A stretch of DNA of 64,000 nt, from NCBI RefSeq assembly GCF_003326675.1, contig NZ_JPWF01000004.1:62001-126000 (forward strand), written 5' to 3'. Shown here piece by piece: positions 63,634 through 64,000 of the stretch (position 1 is the first letter of the stretch; each line of letters starts with the position of its first letter). The position numbers were made by a program, and so were the translations under genes. The notes beneath the pieces were generated by a model. The model was not told the DNA's origin. It did not search any database and worked only from the letters and a program-made list of their open reading frames with translations. The DNA is from Thalassospira profundimaris (GTDB taxonomy: Bacteria > Pseudomonadota > Alphaproteobacteria > Rhodospirillales > Thalassospiraceae).

Positions 63634-64000
63634 CAGTCATTCACCCCCATTTCCGATGCACATCCCAGCAATAAAAAAGGCCGGGGAAAATCCCCGGCAA
63701 TCCGCCATAGCCCGTCCTTGATTGTCCCCCCGCTGCCCCGCCGCCAGCCAAGACTTCGAAGCGTCACATCACCGCTATAAAGTCCATCCGGGTCATCGCC
63801 CGAAACCGGAAGGGCAACATCACGCATCCCGCGCCCGGTATCGACGCGCAACTGCCCGCTTTGGGCCAGACGCAATGTTAACGATATTAATCGCACTGCG
63901 TTGCCCCCGTGCGGGCGACTGCCATCCGATGCAGCAGGCGGCAGGGCAAAGATTTCATGCCCAAAGGGCAAACCAACAGCCAGTTCCGATACCGGCCCGA
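63633..64000 (-). CDS. podovirus nozzle (tail tubular B-like) protein, C-terminal part
   Basis: The frame is open to the right window edge without a stop or a good start, so only the C-terminal about 120 residues are seen. The segment PVSELAVGLPFGHEIFALPP followed by NAVRLISLTLRLAQSGQLRV is the pattern at the end of T7 gp12-like nozzle proteins (GLPY..E...LPP then a strand with S-G). The codons SGDDPDGLYSGDVTLRSLGW continue the beta-rich tail. The gene is cut by the window edge, not necessarily truncated in the genome. Confidence 0.65.
   Translation of the reverse strand, partial: GPVSELAVGLPFGHEIFALPPAASDGSRPHGGNAVRLISLTLRLAQSGQLRVDTGRGMRDVALPVSGDDPDGLYSGDVTLRSLGWRRGSGGTIKDGLWRIAGDFPRPFLLLGCASEMGVND

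Noticed and set aside
63665-63705. Strong GC hairpin GCCGGGGA/TCCCCGGC
   Set aside because: It lies within the coding sequence of the nozzle protein before its stop codon and lacks a T tract in a useful position, so it is not listed as a terminator.
1-64000. tRNA, rRNA, insertion sequences and integrase genes
   Set aside because: None could be recognised; no transposase motif, tRNA 3' arm or integrase catalytic pattern was found in any frame examined.

Overview
The window is about 55% GC bacterial DNA. Its gene content and relatives by family (quinone-type PyrD next to a TIGR01459 HAD protein, SleB-type cell wall hydrolase, FecI/FecR/TonB receptor modules, many FadR-type GntR and LysR regulators) point to an alphaproteobacterium. 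Rhodospirillales, probably a marine Thalassospira-like organism, is my best guess; this is inference, because no rRNA, tRNA or taxonomic marker was found in the window.

Layout. 0-2.2 kb: aldo/keto reductase and a LysR regulator, then a 0.6 kb stretch without a convincing gene. 2.8-9.3 kb: a sugar (probably pentose or aldose) catabolic cluster with SMP-30 lactonase, two FadR-type GntR regulators, aldose 1-epimerase, HAD phosphatase and FGGY ribulokinase-like kinase. 9.4-14.6 kb: an RND efflux pump (permease plus adaptor) divergent from a TetR regulator, with a perfect palindromic operator between them. 14.7-18.3 kb: a periplasmic protein, a VOC protein and a three-gene HupE-type metal cassette. 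18.4-22 kb: a three-gene ABC importer and a second HupE protein. 22-26.5 kb: TonB receptor, FecR and FecI-type sigma factor (module 1). 26.6-33.5 kb: small cytochrome c, periplasmic solute-binding protein, GAF-LytTR regulator, a large autotransporter, and a LysR/SRPBCC pair. 33.5-40.2 kb: arylamine N-acetyltransferase behind a MerR-type promoter, D-amino-acid transaminase, DMT exporter, PPOX-fold protein, and the pyrD operon carrying a HAD protein, a nucleotidyltransferase-like protein and a 64-aa protein. 40.3-46.5 kb: a second sigma/FecR/TonB receptor module with an MFS permease of the siderophore-uptake kind. 46.6-50.8 kb: HxlR/old yellow enzyme, DUF952, LysR/PhzF.

50.8-54 kb is a stability region: hipBA with a third coupled gene and three near-identical palindromic operators, then a PIN toxin/HTH antitoxin pair. 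From 54.1 kb to the right edge lies part of a podovirus-type prophage on the minus strand: holin, endolysin, membrane/coiled-coil protein, terminase large subunit, a small protein in the place of a small terminase, two tail or receptor-binding proteins, an internal-virion-like protein and the end of a nozzle protein. Two plus-strand cargo units interrupt it: a self-inhibited Fic protein with a repeated operator array, and a TetR regulator divergent from a decayed NAD(P)-binding oxidoreductase gene. The head genes and the integrase, if present, lie outside the window.

The most notable signals are the hipB triple operator and hipBA-X operon, the Fic promoter array inside the prophage, the MerR-type 19-bp-spacer promoter in front of the acetyltransferase gene without a neighbouring MerR gene, and the pair of Fur-box-plus-TTG-start FecI modules.
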